Shown in pieces: positions 46,298 to 57,738 of a stretch of 64,000 nucleotides of DNA. Numbering within the stretch: position 1 is the first letter of the stretch; every line of letters starts with the position of its first letter. A program made the translations under genes and the position numbers. Location of the stretch: contig JANAVB010015620.1 of the NCBI GenBank assembly GCA_029216955.1, positions 147,207 through 211,206 on the forward strand. Direction: 5' to 3'. This DNA comes from Iris pallida (lineage: Eukaryota; Streptophyta; Magnoliopsida; Asparagales; Iridaceae). Below the pieces are notes generated by a model. The model did no database searches. It was not told the DNA's origin and saw only the letters and a list, made by a program, of their open reading frames with translations.

Positions 46298-49200
46298 TGT
46301 CATGACCCGATCCTAAATTGTTGGGTCGAATCGGATCATGCCCACTAAAAATATGTCACAACAACATTTATACATTTGTCACAACTTGAATATACGAAAT
46401 TTTTTAAAAACTTTTATTCAACAAAAAAATACAACTGGAAAGGAAAATACTGAAATAAACACTGAAACCAAAAATCTACAATCTCCAACATACTGAAACT
46501 AGAGAAATAAGGAAATAGCAACTAGCTAAACGGCCGGCTCTTCGGCCTCATGATCCGCGTCCTCCAACGGAGACTCTGGAAATACCGCAGGGTATAGCAC
46601 AGGATCATAATAGCTATTGTACAATACCTCAGCGTCATCCATATCACCTATTGGGGGGGATCCAGTCAGGAAAAGAGCAAGAACGAGTATGTACCTCACA
46701 TTTCAAATAATAACGGAAAAGTGCAAGCTAAACAGTTAAAACAATATTTTCCAGCAATTTAACAATTCAATACTTGTAACAATGCGTTTTGAATATGTAA
46801 CGTCTATGACCGGCTTGGGTAGTACAATAACATTCTAGCGACGCGATACGGTTTATTCCCGCGTGTAAGAGGGGTAAGCTCGCACAATAACAACATGCAA
46901 TATGAGGGGTATTGGTCATAAACGCTACACTAGGAGAGGGTTCCGTGTAGCAAGGTGGTTTAAACATGCAACTTAACAATTACTAATTAAAATAAAAGAT
47001 AGCATAACCGTAACTTGCCTTTGTTTAATGACTAAAAATAGGATGTCTGTACCGGGGATGAAGTCAAATACATCCTCAAAACCCTACAGTTGAGAACCCT
47101 GACTTAGAACCATAGAGAAAACCATATCTAGGTGTGCTAGTTGCAATTTCTAAAACAGACCCTAGCCAGGTTTTAAGTTATTTAATTAATCTACCGAAAT
47201 CCGTCTAACGTCGTAAACTATATTTGTTATCAATTAACAGGATAAACCGATTACTGATTTATTGGAAAAAATAGCAAATTACAATTTAATTGGCAAAACT
47301 TGTATTTTTAATAATATATATAAAACTAACTTTCTTTAAATGATAAAATCATAGACTTGTTAACTTACTAGTAATTTATCCATTTTAATTAAATATGAGA
47401 AATCTTTATTAATTTTATACAAAATAATTAATAACCAATTTTTATTATGCGCCTAGCTACGCTAACAACAAAACCCAGAAAATAAAGTAGAAAGTCTACA
47501 CTACACAATTACAGGGCCACAGAAAATAAAGGAAAAACTGGACTTATGCCCTTACAACAATTTAATTAAATTAATTAGCCGAGGTGAGCTCTGAGTGCCG
47601 TGAAGCGGTCCAAACAGAAGGCCGAGGCCCTGCACCCAAAATACTAGAGGCCAGTAACTAGTTCTAAAAATAAAACATAATATAAATTAAATATAATTTT
47701 GCAGAAAATGGACGTCTCAGATTTGGTCATACAATCTCACGTTGCTGGCTTACGCCTCAACGTACAGGAAATCCTGTAGCGTTTGCGTTTCGCCGAGGCT
47801 AATCCGACCGATACGGTCGTCACCTAACAGGGGATACAAAACTCACAAAATCCGTATTTAAAAACCAAAAAAACCAATTTTGTAAATCGTTTGCAAAGAC
47901 CAGATTTGAAAATAGATTTTAATTTAATGAACTTAATTAAATAATATTATTTTAAAATTTTTTATTGAAAATTTGGGCAGCATCTCCTCTATAACTAGGA
48001 CAATCTAGCCACGAGGCGATACAACAAATTTCCAGAACATATTTACAATTACTCTCCCAGCTTCCAAAATCCAACTAAGCCACGAACCACATCAAAATAG
48101 TTAGGAAAAATATAGCCACATAACCATTCAAAATAGCCAAAGCTAAGGAGAAAAACCGCAGAATTCAGCAAATATCCACAAAAGACCCAAGCTAGAAATA
48201 GCTAAGCCACAAAACCATTTCGATTGGAGTTCGGGAAGTCCGAAAACAAATAATAATTACTAACCCAAAGAAAAATATTAGCCAAGCATACCAACTATGA
48301 ACACAAACCCACAGAACTAATCTGAGCCGAACTCGGGAAACTTGTATCCCCTAGCGCAACTAGTAAAATCGATCCCCGTGTCGGGGTCGGGACCGCGTCA
48401 TCACCGACTAACTACGGGAGGGACACAGGGACACGGAGTTATACCTCGGGTGCTTGGCTAGAGCTCTTAGATGTATAAAAGAATTCCTCGGCAGCGCACG
48501 GAAGCGCAAAGCGGCACAGGAAAGCCGTAACAACGGCAGGCCACGGGTCCGGATATCGACGAGGCCACGAAAAGCACGGACAGTGATCGACTCGGGCTAG
48601 CGGCACGGCACATGGAAACATCGGCCAAGGGGAGCGGACAGCGGTATGAGCCACGACATAGGGGCTGACCGCGACTGCGAAAGTCGGGGTGCATGCTGGG
48701 GAAGCGGGTCGGCGGACTCGCGGGGTCGCCTGAGAAGTGCCGTGCCGTAGAACAGGGGCACTACGAGGGTCGGCCGTCACGGATCCGATCGCGCGGGAGA
48801 CGGCGCGCGAGGCTCGAACTCGCGGGACAGGGGGAACGCGATGCGGGGGGTGGCCGAGAGGCGGTCGGACGGGCGGTCGGCCGGGTCAGTCACGAGTGGG
48901 GCGACCGAGCGGGAGATCGAGCGGCGCGCGGTCGGGGCTGGCCGCGCTGGCTGGCCGGAAGGGCACCGTTGTCGGAGGTTGCCTGCGAGGAAGCTCCGGC
49001 GCAGGCCTGCGGCGGATCGGCCGATCAAGGGTCTGGAGGGGTTGAGAGGAGAAGGAGATGGGGAATTTAGGGGTTAGGGTTAGGAGGATTTTTGAAGAAT
49101 AAGAAGAAGGTGGAAAAAAGAAAGGAGTTTAAGTAGAGGAGATAATTAAGGAAGGGGAAGGAAATGGGGAACGTGGGGAGACGGATTCCAGCGGAGGTAG

Positions 49201-49619
49201 TTAGTAGAAATTTAGTTTTTTTTTAGTTTCCATATATATATATATATTTATATATATATATATATGTATATAACAATAAAAAATTATTAAGGAAAATTAG
49301 GTACGAATTCTGGACGAAAACCGAAGTCGGGTTTAGGCTCGGAGTCGGACCCCAGATACGGGATCGGGACGGGTCGATCAATCAAAAATCCAATCGATGT
49401 ATTTTTAAAATATGGTTTTCTAATCCGACTGATAGTAATAATAATAATACTAATAATAATGCTAATAATAATAAAATAATAATAATAATCATCATCATAG
49501 TATTCTAACTACGCTACACTGATGCTGCAATAATTTAATATTCCACGAAAAATCCAATTGACAACCAAAACTGCAATAATCTAGAATTTTCGGTAAATAC
49601 TAAATTTTCGGGCCTTACA
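46298..49619 (-). repeat. 5' LTR of the LARD-like element
   Basis: It is 3,322 bp long on the minus strand, from TGTAAGGCCCG to GGTCATGACA. It pairs with the split left LTR. Near 46302-46350 it lacks about 50 bp present in the other LTR and instead repeats ACTAAAAATATGTCA from just outside the LTR. It contains a TA-rich microsatellite at 49232-49272 and a GC-rich block at 48690-49060. Confidence 0.93.
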
Positions 49620-49624
49620 GAAGA

Positions 49625-50135
49625 GCATGCCAACTTCTTACAGATTTGCAGGTGGCAAAACTTAGAATTGTCCAAGTGAGTTTTCATACACTCTTGCACA
49701 CAACTTCTAGCTGATATCGCACTGAGCACCTTGGGCTAAGAAGAGTTGTGGATTAGAAGATATAGAAGAATAAGGCTTAGAGTAGTAGAGCTTAGAAGGC
49801 TTGAATATTTGAAGGTGAGAGATTATATAAAATGAAAGAATTCAAGCTCTATTTATACTACTCTGGGGAGACAGAGTTCGGCCAGAACTCTGTCCAAAAT
49901 ATTCAAAAATTTGGTCGTTGAACAACTAGCAATGAGCATACCCAAAAAATTAGCTCCTAGAATTTAGGAGACAGAGTTCGGCCCGAACTCTGCCTCCTAG
50001 GTGGCAGAATGGCCTTTGGGCTTTGTTTGGCTTGGTGGAGCTTGGGCTTGGTTCAGAAATTGGTCAATTTGTATGGTAGAGCTTGGAGAGATATGTCTAG
50101 GGGTTGAGATGACACATTACGACTCAACGTACACA
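49625..50135 (-). repeat. Probable remainder of the SIRE-like LTR (right piece)
   Basis: Continuing the piece at 20770-21043, this segment has a minus-strand TATA box (GTATAAATAGAGC at 49847-49858). It also has two copies of a palindrome of the form ACAGAGTTCGGCC-GAACTCTG (49871-49893, 49971-49992). I place the start at about 50135, where a purine-rich AGGAGAA is followed by TGTGTACG on minus, but this boundary is weak. Confidence 0.4.
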
Positions 50136-51799
50136 TTCTCCTAGACTCAATAAATTGAAGATTACAAACTTAGAATAAATAGGAGAACCAAAAGCCCTTT
50201 GATGACGCCTTCCTTCTGATATTTGAGCAGACCTAAAGATGCCTTTTTCCTTGATAGCAGTCACCCAAAGATAAGCAGATCTGGAAATCTGAATACCTTT
50301 CGGGGACTTCGCCCTCGAACTCCCGACGGGGGCGTTGCCCCCTCGACCCCTGTCCGCTGACCAGACAGCAGAACCCCCGATACGAGGCCCCGGATAGGTC
50401 GCAAGGCGGTTCAGAGAAATCTTTTTGTATGACGTTGTCTTTGGTCCATCATTAATTCTTTATTGCCTATGTCCTGATTTGATCATGTTTGATCATGCTT
50501 ACTGCATGTCTACAAATACATGTTAGGCGACCAAAATATGTTGCAGTACGATACAAACATGGCAATATGATATAGGACAAATAGGACAATGCTAAGTTTA
50601 AGTAGCAACATGATAGTGAGTATATGAATATTAGTGACATCATTATGTTAAACTTAATTGATTAGCCATATTCAAAAATATAATGTAATCATTGGACTAA
50701 CACATGGAATACATCATGTACTCCCTCTAATGATGAAAATAATACAAGACGATATGCCCCTTCTCCAACACACTCTATATTACCAAAGGGTTAAAAATAT
50801 AGAGGTAAGACTTCTAACTTGGCTCTTACACATTTATCTATGACTAACCATAAAAAAAATCATAATTCCTTCTTAACTCTATCAATCTTTAATCTATATA
50901 CTATATTCCCATAAGTTACATCACCAACTTCTATAGTAGTTCATAGCGATCTACTCATTCTACCTATAAGCAAACTATATAATCCTTACAAGTATGCCTA
51001 ACCATTGATGTCTATTTGGGGTAAAGGTCGAGGCTAAACCTATTGGTCATCCTTCTAGTTCTATCCTTTTATAGGCCATTTCAAGACTAGTCTTACCATG
51101 TATAGAGATGATCGTCCATTCTACTTAGGTCTTCTTACTATATCTAGCACTGTAAGAATACTAACCATCTTGACACTATCGTTAGATAATAATCTCTCTA
51201 ATACTTCTAATCTAAGCCCATCTTAGGTCAAAGATAGTAAGATTTAATCTATTTATTTCTAGGGTTGTGGTTAGGGTCGGGCCTTATAACGTACTATAAC
51301 TTATTTCTTGGAAGAGTATCCATGAAATTCTACTACCTTAGCTATTTACCTAGTCCTGTGAAGCATGGAGTCATATCTTCGTCAGATGAAAATTTATACG
51401 ATAATGGTTCTATAGTCTTAGGTCCAGCCTTAAGTACAAGGCTTACTAAACCATTTTATTCATAAGAAAACTTTCTAAAATCTACCACAAGGAGGTCTTA
51501 TTTTCTTAAGACGCTATAACTTATGCCAAGTTTAACAGCCTGATCTCCAAAATTGTATATCTAGTATTTAGGATAAATTTATTCTTATTATCTAACAAAT
51601 CTCTATGGATATGTAACTTCTAGTCTATTATATCTAGTTAGGCAGGTGTAGGAATGCATATCAATTGACTAAAAGTGATTTTCTACCAACTAGAACTCCT
51701 ATAAAATGGATTGCCACTACATTCTAGTCGATCTTTCCAGTATAGTTGTTCTATCTGATTCATACATACTGAAATTATCACCCTCCTACAAAATATCTT
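50136..51799. other. Degenerate retrotransposon-like DNA, no gene
   Basis: A GC-rich block at 50300-50400 (GGGGACTTCGCCC, GACGGGGGCGTTGCCCC) stands out sharply in AT-rich surroundings and can fold on itself. The rest is AT-rich with only chance frames. It may include worn pol of the chromovirus whose end lies at 20440. Confidence 0.5.
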
Positions 51800-52035
51800 A
51801 CCAACATAGCTTCTACCCTACGATAAATTATAAATAAAGCTACAACAACTGGTATGGATATTAATGGAACACCTTGTTCATCAAATGAATAGATACAACG
51901 GTCGAATCCGTTAATTCAAATGGCATCAACAATCCTGTATTGGTCATTGCAAACTCCGAATGTTGTCCTTCGAATACCATCTTTCCATATCATCACCTTA
52001 TGGTATTTCGATCTCAAGTTAATAAAATATACCTT
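51800..52035 (-). pseudogene. Very degenerate Ty3/gypsy RT segment
   Basis: On minus, pieces in different frames resemble DLRS-YH--, a TTFGVCNDQY-like strand and LLMPFELTDSTVV---LMNKV. These match the order of the chromovirus RT segment (DLRSGYHQ, KTAFRTRYGHYEF, MPFGLTNAPATF--LMN). Stops and frame changes are many. The orientation agrees with the pol C-terminus at 20440, so both may belong to one element split by the nested insertions. Confidence 0.35.
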
Positions 52036-53540
52036 TGCTTCGAGTTACCCGAACGATCTCAGGCATAACTTAAGGACTCGACCTATATATGCAAAAGGAA
52101 ATTTATATATGAATTTTTATATATATTCCTTAGCAGGGTATGTATATGCATGAGTTAGTTTTCAATTTTAACATATTATTTCAATTCTGTCCATACGTAA
52201 AATTATGCTTAATTTACATATTTTAGCATGATTAACTAGTTAGAATAGGTGTTTTGGGTACTCGCATGTTATGGTAAAGCTACACCTATTGACTTTCAAT
52301 ATTAAACCTCCTTTTGCATCTTCAAGAAGCATATAAAAATTATTTTAATATGTAGTGACATTGGTAGTTAGATGTTGAGTATCATTATATTGCTAATAAT
52401 TGCGATTCTTGAACTGGGGTTTCAAAAAAAAGGATAATTTCTGAAATTAAACTTCATTGCTTGCTTGCTAGGGTAAAGGTTTCATTTAAAATTGAAATAT
52501 GTATACTAGGGATTTCCTAGACATTTATTATACTATGTATATATTAGGTCTTGTCTAGTTTAATTTTGAATTATGAAAACTTGATAAGTTATTGATTAAA
52601 TACAACATTTTAATTCTGTCTGGAATTAAAAATATGCTTATATGACCTATTATATTACGAACATTCAGTTAAAATGGGTACTTATAGATATCAGGATGTT
52701 AGGGTACGTAACCCACATGTTGAATTTTTTAAGTTAGAATTCGATATTTTACACTTCAAAGGGGTTAATTGAGCATTTTAGGATTTAATTTTGGAAATCT
52801 ATTCACAATATGCATTATTTAAAAACTTATTCAATAAAATCGTGCAATAGCTATGTGTTTACTTGAACTGTGTAGCACCAAAGAACATTGCAAATAAATA
52901 AATGCTAGCATGCTCAGGTATGAAGGAAATTCCCTATTTCGATATTTTTTGTATTTATTAAATTGTGTGGGTATCCGGTGTTGAGAGTTGCTCCACCGAA
53001 GGGGTCGACGAACCCGAGATATTAATTGCATGGGTCCGGTATTGAGAGTTGCTCCACCGAAGGGGTTGGCGAACTCGGATTATACTTATAATTTAATTAT
53101 GTCTCTTGTAAATTTTCGGGGGTTTCTAAATACAAAGGAGACTCTGCCGAAATTTTCGAAAATTTCAAGAGAGAGACAAATTCTCAATTTTCGGAGAAAT
53201 TGGATGATGCCATAAACCATAGAGAGTATTTAGAATATGTATATGACACGTATCACAATTTAGATTAGACTCCTTATATTATCATTTTGTAAAATATGAG
53301 TATAATATTCGACTTGGTAGTTTTATGTCTAAATGCCATTTCGGAATAATTAATATCTAAATACCATGCAAAATGGACATTTACAAGATGCATTTTTAGC
53401 CTCTTAGATAGATAAACTCCATTTTATGATAATGATAATAATATTCAGTAATCATAATAATTAGATAGGAAGCATTATGTCTTCTCAACCTTCTACTAAT
53501 TTTTAAATTCGAGGAAGAAATTCTTTTATGTTGGGTAGGA
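52036..53540. other. AT-rich DNA with one tandem duplication and a polypurine tract
   Basis: 52974-53080 holds two copies of a unit of about 60 bp (TTGAGAGTTGCTCCACCGAA, then GGGGTYGRCGAACYCG). 53510-53540 reads CGAGGAAGAAATTC followed by TTTTATGTTGGGTAGGA, a chromovirus-type purine-rich tract just before the LTR at 53541. No pol motif was recognised in between. Confidence 0.55.
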
Positions 53541-56500
53541 TGTAAAACCCCTAAATTTCTACTATTATTTTATATATATTTGGTACTAATTTTTTTTTAT
53601 TTTGTATTTATATGTCGCGTAGTTGTATTGTACGTCGCGCACGAAATTTTATTTTTCATAATTGCTCGACGAGTGCGAATATGTGCGAGCGTACATATTT
53701 TTCGAAAAATATTTTTTCTATTTTTATAGTTCAAAATAATATATATAATAAATAATTGCATTTGTATTTTACTTAAAGTTGTGAAAAGTATCGTATCAAG
53801 ATGGCCAAAACTTATTACTTTTATTTATTTATAAAAGGCTATCTTATTTAATAGTGGTAATTTAGAAAACTATTTTATGCAAATATTCCTTGTATATGAT
53901 GTACATTAATTTAAATTTATATATAATTCTATTTTTGAAATTTATTAATATTAATATTTTATTATTCAAAAAGATATTTAAGAATATTTATTTATTTTTG
54001 AAATTATTTTTAATTAATTATAAAAGATATTTTAGTTTAATTATTATACTTTAAATTGTGGTTAGATTTATTGGTTTGATTTAAATAGTTAATTTAAGGA
54101 TGAAGATTTATCTATTGGATTTATTTGGATTTAAACTAGATTGAGATTGGATTTTGATTGAATTAATCTATTTTAATTAATATGCAATTTTATCAAAAAA
54201 GGGATTTAAATCCTAATCCTTATCCAACTGGAAATTTCCACCTCCTATATAAGGAGAGGTACTCATCCACATTAGTATTCCAAAATTTCTCCACCACTAC
54301 AACTAGAATTCGTGTATCGTGTCTATGTCCGTGTCTGTGTCCGTATCCCATCTACTATTTATTTTTCCTTTACATATACATATGTCACTTCCCGTCCGAC
54401 ACACCGGACACATCCAATTCGACCTGGTTTCCATGTCCGACACACGGACACTAATACAATCCTAAAACCTAATCCTAGTCCAAGTCTACAGATGCCTCTG
54501 GCCACTCCGCCACCCTCGTCAGACCATCGCGCCTCCCTAGACTCCCTGGCTAACTCTAGCGCCGCCCACAAATCGGCAACCAACCGATCCTCACCACCAC
54601 CACGGCAACCCCACGACCCCCACGGCCACGGCCATCACCACACCAACACCATTACAACCACGCACCACCACCATCTGCACCCAACTTCCGTCGCCACCAC
54701 CGCAGCAACCCCACGACCCCCCCGACAACCAGTCAGCACCACTTCCACCATCGGACCTCCGCTACTAGCGACGGAACCTGACCGGTTGCCCGTACAACCA
54801 TCGCCACCACACAGAAAAATAGAAAAAAGAAAAGAAAAGAAAAACCTATCACAACTCACCTCCGCCGAGCCGACCAGGCCCGCCGGCGTCACCAACCGAC
54901 CTCCGCGCTCTCTCTCCTCCTTCTCCTCAGCCGCATCGTCCGTGCACCAACACCGCTGGCCGTCTCGACCCTGCGCCTACGTGCGCGTGACCGTCACCCT
55001 ATAGATCCGCCGCTCTTCTCGAGCCCCGCGTTCGAGTTCTGATACCACGCACATCCGCGTACGCCGCAACTACCACCCGTAGCCTCCGCGTCCCCGTACA
55101 TTCTGCCGCCTCCCTGGGCCCCGGCCACCACAGCGCCCCGTTCTTCTCCCTTTCTTCCGATCTACGCTGCCCCTCCCCGTGGCAGTCGACCGAATCTGGA
55201 GCCGCCACTGTGCCGTCCACCGACGATCCCTCCGAGTCTCCCTCCTGTGCGCTCAGCCGACCGCTCGCCCCCATGGCTGCGGCGCCGGCCACCGTATGAG
55301 CCGACGAATCCTCCATCTGCCGTGCCAGCCCGCCTTCCCTTTGCCGCGAGCCGCCGCCACCGGTCCAGACGACCACCGCCATCCGCACCGCCCTAGCCGC
55401 TAAGCTTTCCAGCTCTCTCTCGCTCTCCGACCCCCTCCTTCCCTCTTTCACAACTTCGATAGCCTCTCTCTCCCTCTGGCCTTTCGTCCACACAAATTTC
55501 CCTTTCTTATTTTTGTTTTCCCTTTTTGAGTATGGGTTCTATTCCTTTACAGAATATAGCAGATGCAAGTTTTTGTCTTTTATTTGTTGGTTTTACTGTA
55601 TATTCCCTTTTTACTATTATTTTGCACTGGTATTTACTATTGCCTTTAGGCATTTTGTTTTATTATTATTATCACTACATTTGGTCTCTACATTAAATAT
55701 TAATTACCTATTCTTAATAAACTAGTAATATATATCCAATTATATTATGGTATTATTATTTTGAGTATTAAATATGTGTTTAGATTTAGAAATAATACTT
55801 TGGCTTCTAGTTATTTTCAAGGATAGTTTTCAACTATAAATTACTTGGACAAAATAAGGTTTAAAATATATATTGTATTTTCTAGCTATTCTCAAAAATA
55901 TGATATTTGGCTTAGAGGCTAAAAAATTATTATGGTTTTATGTGGTACTTTAAAACAAGCTTTTAACCAAAATATATTTATTTGTACCATTTTTATGGCA
56001 TTTAAAAAAATTTATGGTTATGATATTTTCTACCCAAGAAAATTTTAGTTATGATACAAAAATAATTCTTTGTGACTTCAAGTATTGTCTAAACTATTTT
56101 ACTAGATACATTTGTCAAAAATCAGTTAAATAAATGTATAGGGTTGGTGACCATATGTAATTTCAAATTTTATATTTAATGTATCATTATTTTGTTAGCC
56201 ATTTATAAAAGTTGTATATATTTTCTACCTCGAAATCCTATTTTAACAATTTAGAGTTTTGTCTTAAAATATTTTTCTCCCCTATATATTTTCCAGTAAT
56301 TATCTAAAAGTTGTCATCAAATATTATAAAATAATTTTTCTGAAATAGTATAAGTATTTGTTTTACGCAACTTCCTTCTATTATCGAACCTTGTCTGTGT
56401 CCAAGCCCATCATTCCTATTCCCTCGCCAAATCGAGACTACCTTGTGTCGACCCTAACTAATTTGACCCTTCTGGATCCAACGGAACTGTCCGTGCCACC

Positions 56501-56665
56501 ATCAGAGGTCACCTTGTGTAGTGGTTACACCGAAGTCACAGTTTGTGCCACATTGATCGTTGCAGTACACCAGGCGTCTTACCAGGCAAGATACCTTGCC
56601 ACCTTACTCTGTGATTACTTTACTTTAATTTCACTTATTTATTTTTAGTTTCATATATATATATT
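53541..56665 (+). repeat. 3' LTR of a second chromovirus-type element (copy B)
   Basis: TGTAAAACCCCTAAATTTC follows the purine-rich tract directly. A TATA box lies at 54244-54253. 54480-55480 is a GC-rich, CCACC- and CCGCC-rich stretch like the leaders of other LTRs in this window. 55500-56350 is T-rich. The 3' end is not certain because the Tat-2 LTR begins at 56666. Open frames in the GC-rich part look compositional, not coding. Confidence 0.55.
54244..54253 (+). promoter_or_regulatory. TATA box in the chromovirus copy B LTR
   Basis: CCTATATAAGGAGAGG is followed by a plausible start region about 30 bp downstream. It lies about 700 bp into the LTR, a usual U3 length. Confidence 0.5.
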
Positions 56666-57738
56666 TGTAGGATGTGGAAAATTATGACACGCTGTCATTT
56701 TCATCCATACGCTTAAAGACAGATGTCAGTTGAAGCCATACGCTCATTCAAAAGCCATACGCTCAGTAAATATTTTATTATTTACTGAAGTGACAGCACA
56801 GCATATGTTTAAATGAGGAATGAATCTGACACTTCATCTTTCGTGCAAAGACAGCTGTCACAAGAAAAGTAACCGTCGTATAGGTTTTCGAAGAGTCGGT
56901 TTTGTCTTTTACGAGGACAACTCAGCAGCCTTCATAAATCCAAAAGCCATCATTACTGTCAGTTTTGACAGTCTGTCAGCCGTCAAATCTGCAGTCACGA
57001 CGCTCGAGAAGATTTTGTCAGTTATGGGAAGATATGGTGTACCAAAGAAGATTGATGATAGCCACGTGGCCACTTCTCCAGTGAGCGTATCGACCTCACA
57101 TGACTCCTTCTTCACCCAGCCAAGTGAGCGTATGGACCTCACATGATTCCTTGCTAACCAAGCGAGCGTATGATCTCCATACGACTCCTTGCCCATAAAG
57201 TGAGCGTATGGATTTCCTATGGCACTACGCTGTCCAAATCAGCGTATGACTCCTCTTCAAAAGCTAGCGTATGACTCTACAGCAGTTGTATCCAGGATGA
57301 TTTTCAACGTACAGTCAACACACGTTCTCACGTGTCCTGTACTTAGTTACCCATTTATTCAGAAGTTATGCAATGTGGCCTTCATGCCATCAATCTCTCC
57401 TGAATGTGCTCCACTACTCTCAACCGCACGCCAACGTGTCTTCGTCAGAATTTGCCATGTGTCCCTGCAGTTTTGCACACGTCAAGTAACTACCTGAGCG
57501 TATGGTTCAGGACAGTTATCCAGAACTCTATAAAAGAGAGTTTCTTCACCTTCATGAGGACAGGTCATTTTTCAGAGAGAACAGAGAGATTGCCCAGTTG
57601 CTGTCCAAGTTCTTCGAAGTTCGAGTTTTCTTTATCGCATCGTCCAAGGGATAAAGTAATCGTCTTCTAGATTAGATTCCTACAGTTGTAATTTTCTCAG
57701 ATACAAAATAAATAAAGTGAATTTATTTATGGAAAACA
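56666..57738 (+). repeat. 5' LTR of Tat-2
   Basis: It runs TGTAGGATGTGG to GGAAAACA, 1,073 bp. Both ends are inferred from similarity to Tat-1 (TGTAG start, ACA end, primer site after 3 bp), because the other LTR is outside the window. It contains about ten copies of GCGTATG/CATACGC. Confidence 0.85.
57537..57546 (+). promoter_or_regulatory. TATA box of the Tat-2 LTR
   Basis: CTCTATAAAAGAGAG lies about 195 bp before the LTR end, the same arrangement as in Tat-1. Confidence 0.7.

Larger units (their letters stand above)
21044..49619 (-). mobile_element. Large non-autonomous Ty3/gypsy (LARD-like) element with a nested insertion
   Basis: On the minus strand it runs TGTAAGGCCCG (49619) to TCGTGACA (21044). 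The 5-bp duplication GAAGA flanks it exactly (21039-21043 and 49620-49624). LTRs are about 3.3 kb; the internal part (42777-46297) is about 3.5 kb and has no recognisable gag or pol. The polypurine tract next to the left LTR (42777-42800; GAGGACAAAATTTTCTAAGGAGGG on minus, in pieces under 20) is of chromovirus type. The left LTR is split by the Tat element at 23549-41883. Without that insert the element is about 10.2 kb. Confidence 0.92.

Noticed and set aside
48693..49077. Arg/Gly-rich frames in the GC-rich block of the right LARD LTR
   Set aside because: The equivalent sequence in the left LTR has different indels and registers, so no frame is conserved.
50300..50400. GC-rich block considered as rRNA or spacer rDNA
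   Set aside because: No match to conserved rRNA core sequences that I can recognise, and flanks are transposon-like.
54312..55493. Long frames on both strands in the GC-rich part of the 53541 LTR
   Set aside because: High GC and CCACC/CCGCC composition removes stops; peptides are low complexity with no recognisable domain.
56666..57738. Considering the Tat-2 LTR as a solo LTR
   Set aside because: The primer site, gag and pol follow directly, so it is a 5' LTR.
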